Shown here: piece by piece, positions 42,601 through 51,900 of the stretch
Layout: the number at the start of each line of letters is the position of its first letter
Position numbering within the stretch: the first letter of the stretch is position 1
Source of the DNA: Zygnema cylindricum
Taxonomy: Eukaryota > Streptophyta > Zygnematophyceae > Zygnematales > Zygnemataceae
NCBI GenBank assembly: GCA_037447655.1
Contig: JBBHKE010003080.1
Coordinates: 62,001-126,000, forward strand
Reading direction: 5' to 3'
Length of the DNA stretch: 64,000 nt
Made by a program: the position numbers and the translations under genes
The notes under the pieces: generated by a model
Told to the model about the DNA's origin: nothing
Seen by the model: only the letters and a program-made list of their open reading frames with translations
Database searches by the model: none

Positions 42601-44491
42601 CTTGTCTAACTCATTTTCTTCTTGCACACTTCTCAAAGTTTCCATTGCAATGTCACAATGGAAAGATCAGAGTTTTATGTTTTAATTCGTCACTTTTGAA
42701 CGAAAAGAAGACGGAGAAAATTAAGCTTGACATGCGAAAAACTCTAACAATAATACATGGTGTAGCTTTCTTCATCAACAGTTCATAATCCATGCAAACC
42801 AGAATTCCAAATGCAAGCAGTTAATTTCCTTCAACCAAATAAAAGATCATTATCTGAGTGAAAAAAAGGAAATGAAGCTCATCATCTCAGAGGTCAAAAG
42901 GAAAGGGAAATCATTATCTGAGTGGTAAAAAGGAAAGGAAAATCATTATCTGGTTGGTAAAAGGAAACTCATTCCCTTAGTGGTTAAAAGGAAAAAAAAG
43001 TAGTTAGTTGAGTGGTAAAAAGGAATGAAACTCGTTATCTGAATGGAAAAAAGGAAAGGAATAGCTTACAAAGGGAAAATCATCCATGGAGTAAGCCTTG
43101 GAAGAAATCCCACGAGAGGTAGCCTCAGCACTAATGCTTTTTGCAATTTCCATTCCATTTCCAGTTTGCGAGCCATACAACACTACCACCTCTGTGGAGG
43201 AGAAAAAGTCCAAATGTTAGTGTGTAACGAAAGCTTGTTTGAGAAGCAAACGAAACCTTAAAAAGTCAACATGAAAAGTAAAAAAAAAACAGATAATTGC
43301 ACTTTTTGCCTCCAAATTGCAACATACGGCGTTCTCTGCAGAGTCAAATTTCAAATCTAAGGTTAGTCGATGTTTGAATAAACCTCATAAAAATTATTTC
43401 TGGTCTGAACCAATAATGAGACAATTCATGACGCCTAAGCACTGTTTACAAAGGATAAGCATCACAAAATCAGCCACTGTGGTGCACACTAGTAACGGTA
43501 CAATGAGTGTACTGTTTAACCAGGGGTTAAATAAGCAAAAATCACACATTGCGATCCACGTACACTAAATAAAGGTGTGATTTGTACTTTTAAAACGGCG
43601 CCAAGGCACTGCCTAGATAAATGTTTTAAACCAACTATTGTGGTTCACACTAACAATGGTGTAATTTGTACCTTTAAACCGGGGCTTAGATGCTGCCTAA
43701 ATAAACATAATCAAACATCAAGCATGATGGCCCACATTAATAATGGTGTGATTTGCACCTATCAGGATTTAGATGAGCATCGTCAAAATCAAGCAGTGTA
43801 ATCCACACTAATAAAGGAGTGATTTGTACCTATCGGCCAGAGCTTAGATTTACATCATGAAAAGCAACCATTGTGATACACACTAATAACGGTGCATACC
43901 TTTTGAGCGGGACTTTGGCATTGCCTTTGCCTTCATGGCTGCCGCCATGGCCCGAGCTCCAGGTGAGAATATCTGGACACTGGTATACTGCTCAGAAGAA
44001 TAAACGTTTTTTGTTGAAGCTGTGGAGGAATCTGCTACAAACGGTTTAATTTCAGTCACTTCTGTTCCGTTTTTTGTAACTGAAGCTTCTTTTTCAGCAA
44101 GAGAAGCAGCAACTGATGGTCCAGCCAGTTGAGATGGTAGTAGCAGTGATTCCTTCTCACCAAATTTAGTGTTGATAGTCGCACTTTGTTTTTCGGAATT
44201 CTCCTGCAAAGAGTTTCCTTGCAGAGATTTTTCTTGCAGAGATTTTTCTTGCAAAAGAGGAGTTGATTCAGTTAATAATGGTTGTGGTTCAACCGGTTTT
44301 TCTCCAAATATGTAAGATAATACCAGCAAGGGGCCTCCAATCAAAACAGCTCTGAAGCCGAAAGGAAAGAAGAAATAAAAGAAGACTAAAATAAGAGCTG
44401 TTCCTGGAATACCTACAGCTAACATAAGTAAGGCATTTGAAGGAGAAGAAACTGGCTTTTCAGAACCTTCAGAGGGAAGAATGGACGCCAT
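36658..44491 (-). CDS. MTRR: Methionine-synthase-reductase-like diflavin reductase with N-terminal membrane anchor (8 exons)
   Basis: NADPH-FAD-FMN electron-transfer enzyme; in the MTRR family it reactivates cobalamin-dependent methionine synthase. Exons 5' to 3': 44491-43900, 43191-43070, 42298-42148, 41613-41496, 40930-39631, about 39501-39478, 37749-37691, 36802-36658; phases agree throughout, about 836 aa. Exon 1 has two hydrophobic segments (about residues 19-42 and 46-62) and a SLQEK-type repeat, absent from human MTRR. FMN domain: YGSQTGNG at 203, SSTGDGDPP at 252, GLGDSN at 289. FAD/NADPH part: RFYS at 595, [11 protein letters not shown] at 681, [12 protein letters not shown], and a terminal RYIRDIWS whose Trp would cover the flavin. 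The [11 protein letters not shown] linker and DIWS end favour MTRR over cytochrome P450 reductase. An ATG at 44524 would add 11 residues. The exon 6 acceptor is uncertain. Confidence 0.85.
36803..37560. repeat. Complex tandem repeats in the last MTRR-like intron
   Basis: Units of roughly 130 bp carry GGAGCCAATCACA, AACGGAATAAGAATGAG and ACAAGTATCACACAAAGG blocks and recur between about 36960 and 37480. A larger block starting AAGGTTACAAGGAATCAG occurs at both 36813 and 37493. No exon sequence is evident in them. Confidence 0.85.
37605..37680. repeat. G-rich (GGGAGA)n repeat beside an MTRR-like exon
   Basis: GGGAGG/GGGAGA hexamers lie just past the donor of exon 37749-37691. On the transcribed strand this is a CCCTCT tract; on the plus strand it is G-quadruplex-prone. 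Confidence 0.9.
37973..38067 (-). repeat. Tandem copy of the kinase exon's 3' end
   Basis: About 92 bp downstream of the orphan exon's donor, [10 protein letters not shown] is encoded again (about 38011-37975), matching [10 protein letters not shown], followed by a stop where the donor should be. Confidence 0.85.
38068..38200 (-). pseudogene. Orphan receptor-like kinase exon inside an MTRR-like intron
   Basis: A single exon with intact acceptor (TTCGATCAG) and donor (GTGAGT) encodes 44 residues of a plant receptor-like cytoplasmic kinase: [20 protein letters not shown] and [16 protein letters not shown]. This is the region from helix C through the hinge. No glycine loop, catalytic HRD/DFG or other kinase exons are visible around it. 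It has the same orientation as the host gene and lies between its exons 6 and 7. Its length (133 nt) would shift frame if spliced into the host mRNA. Best read as a captured gene fragment. Confidence 0.8.
38225..38395. repeat. GGGAGAAA-type purine repeat
   Basis: Imperfect GGGAGAAAG/GGAAGAAAG units in the MTRR-like intron. Lys/Glu/Arg-rich frames here are not genes. Confidence 0.9.
38785..39005. repeat. Second GGAGAAAG-type purine repeat
   Basis: Same composition and unit as 38225-38395, separated from it by about 400 bp of AT-rich sequence. Confidence 0.9.
40975..41270. repeat. Tandem repeat of about 65-90 bp upstream of the large MTRR-like exon
   Basis: Recurring blocks TTCTGTCAGTTT, CATGAATGTCCTT and CACTTCATG show three to four diverged units in the intron before exon 40930-39631. 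Confidence 0.7.
41281..41470. repeat. 20-bp minisatellite
   Basis: About nine copies of ATATGAAAATCCTAGAAGAA with minor changes (GAGAATCC, AATAAAC) end close to the donor of exon 41613-41496. Confidence 0.95.
42838..43069 (-). repeat. Repeat array derived from the end of MTRR-like exon 2
   Basis: The exon 2 end, on the plus strand AAAGGGAAAATCATCC at 43070, is echoed in the adjoining intron as AAGGGAAATCATTATCTGAG, AAGGAAAATCATTATCTGG and similar units of about 30-60 bp. The GTAAG donor is kept only at the real exon. Confidence 0.7.
43431..43899 (-). repeat. Six-unit array derived from the exon 1 donor of the MTRR-like gene
   Basis: Units of about 71-86 bp starting near 43497, 43573, 43659, 43744, 43815 and 43891 (plus strand) share GGTGTGATTTGTACCT and CACACTAATAA blocks. 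The last unit is the real exon 1 boundary (donor GTATGCACC after CTCAAAAG). In earlier units the exon-like part is increasingly decayed. Confidence 0.85.
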
Positions 44492-45511
44492 GGATAGATT
44501 ATCTCGAAGGAAACAGAAAAACAAAACTATAATCTGATAATATTCTGGCTTGGAAACTTATTCAGAGTTATTACTTTTACTTTCGGAGGAAAATGTAGCT
44601 TACAATCACCTGGACTAAAGCAAAAACACTAAATTGTAAGGAAAGGCAAGCCGTCAGAGCAACTTATGCACTGTTGTTACTCCTGAAGACAACAGTATTG
44701 TACCGTTTTCCCTAGGTTCGAAGAAGGCCCTGCCTATTCAGGCATCATCATGCTTATATTCCTGGAAGGAGGCGCGAAATTTCGTAAAAATGTATCTGGT
44801 CAGAAATCTCTGATTCGTTCTTGTGCCTGTGCCGGTCCTCCGGTTATGCCTGCTCCTATCGACGGCCACCGGTACAGTCCAGGACAGTCTTGTAGTCTAC
44901 AGTACAGTACTGTACTGTACAGTACTGTGCCAAAACTGGACCACAGACAAATTAAAGATTCCTATAATTATAGTACAGTGCTGTACTGTACTCCAGACCA
45001 TACATGGCTACATGACAAAATTATGATTTGTACAATTGTACGTGTATGTTTTTTCTGTGATATTTTTAACACTTTGGCTCATAGTTCAAAAGTAGGTGAC
45101 CGAACGCCCATACAATATGCCTATTGTACGCAAAACATACAATATGCATAGTTGTTCAAATCGCGCGATTTTTTCCTTTTTTGCGATTGAAACGTATAAT
45201 TCGTGACTTTTGAAAAAATCGTAAAAAAACGTGTACTATAAACTGAAACTGAAATTTTACGGAAACATGTAAACTAATTACTGTAACTGTGCATTTTTTT
45301 ACGGATATGTACGGAATAAAACGGGAAATATGCGTCGCAATTATTTGTACTTTCTGTTCAATGAACTGAACAAAAATACCACGGAAGTTGTACGTTGTAT
45401 AATCGAAAATGTACGGACATTTTCGAAAAGAGACGTTCAACGTCACAATAATTTCGCGCGTTCAGTTTCAAATTTGTACAGGCGTCTTCTTCAAATTTTT
45501 TTGAAAGAAGA
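44492..45511. promoter_or_regulatory. Upstream region of the MTRR-like gene
   Basis: Presumed promoter and 5' UTR of the minus-strand gene (nearest few hundred bases). It then passes into DNA rich in GTACGG motifs, with a perfect palindrome CAGTACAGTACTGTACTG near 44905. No other gene is supported. Confidence 0.4.
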
Positions 45512-45785
45512 CGCCATGAAACTTTGAGAACGAAACCGCGAGGAAGCCGCTTCCCCATATCCTACCCTCCTCCCTCCCAAGCTTTTTACTATCCTCGCCT
45601 CCAAACTTCGACAAAAGCAATCATGCCCAGAAATCGAGGAGAGGAGTGGGAGCACGTGAAGGCTGCAGAGTAGAGTAGAGATAGACGAAAAATATACATT
45701 TTTTTTTATTAATGTGATTGATCTTTTTTTAATATCTTGTTTTTCTATGTCGTGCAAATTGTTGAATGTGAAAAATCTCATTTGT
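45481..45785 (+). mobile_element. Internally deleted hAT-A copy
   Basis: 45512-45669 is identical base for base with 46992-47149, including the transposase start codon (MPRNRGEEWEHVKAA). At 45669 it jumps directly to the transposase stop-proximal sequence and 3' UTR (TAGAGATAGACGAAAA...), which follows 55788-55893. The whole coding region between is missing, with a short AGAG-type overlap at the join. This gives a non-autonomous derivative. Confidence 0.85.
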
Positions 45786-46591
45786 TCTTGGTCTGTATTT
45801 TATTTTTTTGGGGTAATGCGCTGTCTGCGAGATAGAGAAAGAAGGCAGATAAAAGGCGGCCATATCTGTCTGTCAGATAGGCTCGACAGACGAAATTTCA
45901 TAAAATTTTACCTTCGTGGCATTCGAACCCGGGTACGTTAAGTGCGTAGCGTAGCCGAAGGTGAATGACTGGACTAGCAGTTGGTGAAGAAATTCTGAAA
46001 TTAGTAAAGAGTGATGAAAATATAAAGAGTTTAGTGTTTTACCGCTCATTTAACGGGAAAAAAATTGCAAACTGTGTTATATGTAATAGTTTTTTGATTT
46101 TTTATGTACGGAATAGTACGGAAGGAAATTCATCAACGATTTTTGCGATTTGATCAAAAGGTTCAATGCGTTTGCTACGTATAATTCGTCGCGTACGGGT
46201 ACGTTCGCACTAATCGTCGTGAACAACCATGCTTCAAAGTTCAAACAGTGGCCCGTATTTTTATGAAATGCCAAAATATACAGTACAAAATGTAAAGTAT
46301 TATACATTTCTACCGAACATGGCACAGATTTGCGGACAATTTTATTTTTTTTATGGAGCATGGCGGTGCGGCACAATTGCGTGGAACTACAGTACGGGCA
46401 GGTTTCTGGTTTTGAGAAGTTTTTGGGTCCCCTAAATTTTCACCTGCGAAGAGATAGAATTGGAAAAAAAGGGCGAAACAATTTTCTGAGCCAATCACCT
46501 TTTGAATTATCCCCAGGAAAACGTTTGTGTCGTCGAGTACAAGTTTTGCCCAAAATACGAAGCGATGTAGGTAAAACAATAATTAACTTCC
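45786..46591. other. Unassigned DNA between hAT-A copies
   Basis: No supported gene. It contains scattered GTACGG motifs like those in the subterminal regions of the hAT elements, so it probably belongs to mobile-element debris. Confidence 0.4.
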
Positions 46592-47102
46592 TAAGGGCGT
46601 GTCCCCATGTGTTCAAGTAAGGGTTTTTTTCCGTCTTTTACATAGAAAATGGGACTTCTTACTTGAAAATATTACGCCGTACGAAAAATGGGCAAAAACT
46701 CAAATACATTTTGCGTCATCTTGGAAGTTGGAACTTGAAAGGTACGGGGATTTGGCAATATTATCATCGCGACACACTTCCAACTCATCTTCACACTTAC
46801 ACTAAAATCAAATCGCGACCTGCTTTTAATCAAAATACTACCCTATTGACGAATAGAAAGCCTGGGGTTGCACGCGTCAAAAGTTTTCATTTGTTTTTTT
46901 GCAGTTGGGAGAATACACGAAAAAAAAATTGTTTGTCCGTTTGCTTATGTTGTCCACTTGTGGGCGTCTACAAATGTCATTTTGTAGACGTCGCCATGAA
47001 ACTTTGAGAACGAAACCGCGAGGAAGCCGCTTCCCCATATCCTACCCTCCTCCCTCCCAAGCTTTTTACTATCCTCGCCTCCAAACTTCGACAAAAGCAA
47101 TC

Positions 47103-47858
47103 ATGCCCAGAAATCGAGGAGAGGAGTGGGAGCACGTGAAGGCTGCAGACGGTGGGATTCTTCTTGCCAACCGATTATGCATCTATATTTATTGCAACTT
47201 CGAATATAACGCCCAAGCGACGAGGATCAGAAATCATCTCCTTGGAAACGTAAAAAATGCACGGATTAGAGCCTGCACAATGTTCCCAGATGAGGTGAAG
47301 GAGGAGTTCAGTGCATCGGAAACCCAAAAATCTGCAACTTCCTCTCAAAAACGTGTAATTTCCGACTTGGATGATCTCACCAACATTTTTCCATCGATTC
47401 CTAGTCCCAAAGTAAGAGGGGTGCAGACTAGAATACAAAATGCTTTTAATAAGTGTAATAAGAAAGAGGTCGATTTAGCATGGGCCACAACTTTCTTCGC
47501 AAATGGATTCCTATTCCGACTTTTAGCGGATCCATATTTCAAGGCAGCGGTGAATAAGACCGGTGTTCTAGGAGGATCTTACAAGCTACCAATCCGTAGT
47601 GCAATGAGAAATCGTCTCCTGTAAGAGACCAAGGAGAAGGTGAAGAAAGATTTAACAAGTTACGAGGAAACTATTTCTCTCACCGGTGCCACGATCACGT
47701 CAAACGGGTGGACAGCAACCGACGATAAACCTCTCCTAAATATTCTAGCTGTCACCCCGAAAGGTGACATGTTTTTGACGGCGAAAGACACCAGCGGGCA
47801 TATTAAGGACGCCGACTTCACATGTCATGTGTTGGAGAAGGGACTGCTTGCTATAGAG
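47103..47858 (+). pseudogene. hAT-A transposase, N-terminal part (broken)
   Basis: Starts MPRNRGEEWEHVKAA with a BED-like finger region (CNFEYNAQATRIRNHLLG). An in-frame TAA interrupts it at 47622, after RSAMRNRLL. The following frame carries the first catalytic region as TSNGWTA, with Asn where the intact relative at 58426 has Asp (TSDGWKV). The frame is cut off after KGLLAIE by the Copia-2 LTR. Confidence 0.9.
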
Positions 47859-48929
47859 TGAAACTTTGAGACCTCCATAAGTCCTGAGAGTGGACAACTT
47901 CCAAAAAGCCTCTAGGATAACCCTGACCCCTTTGTGTTTCAGCAAGAACAACTGCCACCCTGGCAGACAAAAACTCTGACCAACTTCACCCTTGTGAAGT
48001 CAAGACTCCCCTGAGTCGATAGCACCCTTGTGAAGTCAAGACTCCCCTGAGTCGATAGCAAAAAGAATCTCTGAATTTGCTCCCCTGAGCAGTAAGTTAT
48101 GGAGGGTCAAAGTTGACCTTTTGTACAAAAGCTCTCTGGGAGAGAGGGTCCTATCTCCTAATTTTTCTAAGTCCTATCTCTCTCACAGACTCTATCTACT
48201 GATGTACGAAGCAATCAGATTACTCTTCCGTACACAAAAGTACAGCTGCCAGTGTACTTTTTGTACGGACATTGTACGACATGGCCTAAATGTCGACACA
48301 TGTCATATCCCGATTTGGTGCCGTAATCTCCGGAGATACCACGATCCAATGTAATTTCGCCACGTGTCATCTGATGTGGCGATGACCACAAACCGCCGAA
48401 ATCCTCCTCCCCGATCTCGGCATTAATTGCGGCCGTCCGATTAAATTAAACATTTAATCGTAGCTGTAATAAATAAATGCGCGGTATTCGTTTCTTATCC
48501 GTACCGTAATCAGTACTTTTACATTACTGGATCTATGTCCTCGTGAAACTATTTCAGTTAATTGAACTATCCTACGTATAAATGTTTAACTAAATATCAA
48601 ACCCTATAGTACGTAACACTACCTCTAGAGTTAATAGTTTAAAGCTATCGGCTACCGGGTGGATTCCGGCCGGCAGGTTGCAGGTTCAAATCCTGGAAGT
48701 GGTATATGTATTTTAGTAAATATATCCTTAATTATAAATAAACTAATATTTATATCCCCTAAACCTCTGGATAGTCTAGGTAGCCATGGCTCTAGCTTCC
48801 TCTCCAATTTCTCAGTGACTGCGACAAGTTTGAGAGTTGGAGAGAGAAGTTAGAGGTAGAGTACCTCGACTTCTTTCTATATTTATATTCAGACCTAGAA
48901 AATACTTAAAAATACCATTATTTTCTACA
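47859..48929 (-). repeat. Copia-2 3' LTR
   Basis: Minus-strand ends TGTAGAAAATAATGG ... AGTTTCA. Contains a 36-bp tandem duplication (CACCCTTGTGAAGTCAAG..., about 47988-48060) and a tRNA-like T-arm at 48681-48695 on the plus strand. Confidence 0.85.
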
Positions 48930-48942
48930 CTCCCTTTATTTT

Positions 48943-51900
48943 CTAGTCAATCTTTAATTTCAGACCACACTTCTCCATGCAGAAAATTAGCTTAGGGGAA
49001 GGCACAAGTTTGGTCATCATATCTGCTACCATCTCACTATCTGGTCGGTACTCTAAACTGATTATTTTGTTTTCTACTTTCTCTCTAACAAAGCTGAGTT
49101 TGATGTCCATGTGTTTGGCTTTAAAATGATGTTTAGGATTGGCAAAAATAGCGATTGCTGCCTGATTATCACAAAAAAAAATTTGCACACCACTCTTAAG
49201 GTGACCAAGCTCACCAAGCAAAGACTTTACCCACATCAATTCTTTTACAGCTGAGCAAAAGGCCATATACTCAGCCTCCATGGTGGACTGAGCAATAACT
49301 TTTTGCTGTTTGCTACTCCAACAGCAAGCCCCATCACCCACATATAATACATATCCAGAAGTGCATCACCTCATCGGAGCATCACCATAACTGGCATCAC
49401 TCCAAGTAGTGATGCTAGTATTCTCCCCACCCAAACGCAACCATAGATCCTTAGTTCCTATCAAATATCTAAGGACTCTTTTAGCTGCCTCCCAATCCCT
49501 CTTAGTGGGAGCATTTTGTTGGAATTCAAGTATTTTCTAGGTCTAGAGATTGCAAAATAAAAAGCAAAATAGTAGATATTGACAGCCTGCCACTAACTCC
49601 TCCTCAAGTCCCCACACTTGTCGCAGTCACTGAAGACTGAAGGAGGAGTTAGCCATGGCTGCCTGTGCTGTCTAGAGGGAGACAGACAGTTGTTTTATAG
49701 GGGGTTTTCTGTAAAAGATAGTTTTGCCAGGACCAGGATTTGATCCTGGTACCTGCCACTTGTCAAACCGACAATAGCCGGTAGTCTTATCCATATAGTC
49801 TTAATTATATTAGACATTAAGAGGTATGATATTTATTTAAATAGTTACTATAAGTATAATTCATTTAACTAGAACTATATGGATACTGCATAGAAACAGT
49901 TGTGGAAAGTACGACGTACGGTACGATTACGAAATAAATACCGCGCGGTTTGTTTGACGCCGGAAAGAATACCGCGCAGGTATTTATGACGGCCACGATT
50001 GAAATCCAAATTTGATCGGACGGCCGCGAAGGATGCCGAGATCGCGGCGTACGATTTTTGGCGGTTTGCGATCACCGCCACATTAAGTGACACGTGGTAA
50101 CACTACATTGGATTGCGGCAACTCCGGAGATTACGGGAACAAATCCGGATATGACACGTGTCGACATTTTTGCCATGTCGTACAATGGCCGTACATAAAG
50201 TACACCGGCACCTGTACTTTTATGTACGATACAGTAATTTGATTGGTGCCGTACTTCAGTAGATAGAGTTTTAGAGAGGGAATAGGACTTAGATAAATTT
50301 TGGGTAGGCAGCTGCCTCTCCCAGAGAGCACCCTGTATAAATGGCAAACTTTGGCCAGTCATAACTATCAATTTACTTGACCATTTTCAGTGATTCTTTT
50401 TGCTGCGGACTCAGGGGAGTCTAGGCTACACAGGGGTGTAGTCGGTCAGAGTTTTTGTCTGCCAGGGTGGCTGAATTTCTAAGGGAAAGTCAAAGTGGGT
50501 GAATGTGTCCAAATCTCATATTCTAACTTTGCATTCTGTGGTGGAACTGAGCATACAGAAAGTGTTATTTCACAGGGGTGAATCTATATTGGGGTTCTGA
50601 CTGTCAAGGGGTCAGTCACTTGGGTTTATATTAACTTGGAGTCGGCACTATCTAGATTAGCTTCTTTTGGATCTGCATACTCTGAGGGCCAATGGAGGTC
50701 TCAGAGTTTCACATTTAGACTTGTACTCAGCACTCCTACAGCTGCAGCTAAATCCGACCGGGTAAAATTCATAAAATAGATTAGACTTCCCACTACTTGC
50801 CTGTAAGGAATAGTCTGCATTAACTTCTGTTCATCAAGAGATAATTCCTCGTCTAAGACTATGACTCCTTCTTCCTCACTCCCCTCACTTCCCTTCTTCA
50901 ACTCCATTGGAGTTGTACAACTATTAGCTTTATCCATCTGAAATATTTCTAGCATGTTCCCTATTGCTTCCTTTTGAGTCTATCTTATAATATTTCTTTT
51001 TCGGTCTCTCTCTACTTGAATTCCCAAAATATATTTTGCTTCCCCCATATCCTTCATTTCAAATCTCCCCTTAAGATCGGTTTTCAGTTTATTAATTTTT
51101 TCCATTTATTTACTTAAAACAAACAAATCATCAACATAAATTGCAATAAATATAAAACCTTCCTCATCTTCGAAAACATAGATTGAGTGATTTGAGCTGA
51201 TCCGGATATATCCCAGACCGGTAAGAAACTCATCAAGCTTCTTATTCCACTGTCGAGGCGCCTGTTTCAAACCATAAAGAGATTTAATCAGCCAGCATAC
51301 CTTACTCTCCTCTCCTTCCTCCACAAACCCTTCGGGTTGTTGCATGAAGATCTCTTCTTCCAAATCTCCATGGAAAAAGGTTGTCATGATGTCCATCAAG
51401 TGCACTTCCATGTCTTCCGCTGCTGCCAGACTGAGAAGTATGCGGACGGAGGGAAAATCTGACGACCGGGGCAAAGGTTTCCTCGTAGTCAATTCCCTCC
51501 TTTTGTGTAAATCCTTTTGCCACTAATCTGGCCTTGAAGCGGTGGATTCTGTTATCTGGGTTCTGTTTTAATTTGAAAACCCACTTACAACCGATTGGTT
51601 TTCGGTTAGGTGGACAATTCACCAGTTCTCATGTATCGGCTGCCATAATTGAGGCCATCTCCTCATTGATGGTTGTCTTCCACTAGTTTCTTTCTGGACA
51701 AGTCATCGCCTCTCCATAAGTCTGAGGTTCATCTTGATGAGATAGTTTTGTTACCTTGTTATAAACCTGTTTTTCTTGCAATCTTTTGCTACTTCTCCTC
51801 CCCCCCTCAAAATCTGAGGCGAGAATAGATGGTTCTCGTGGATTCTTTCGAACAATCTCGCCTTCTCCCCTATCCCTTAATTCCGAATCAATTTCGACCA

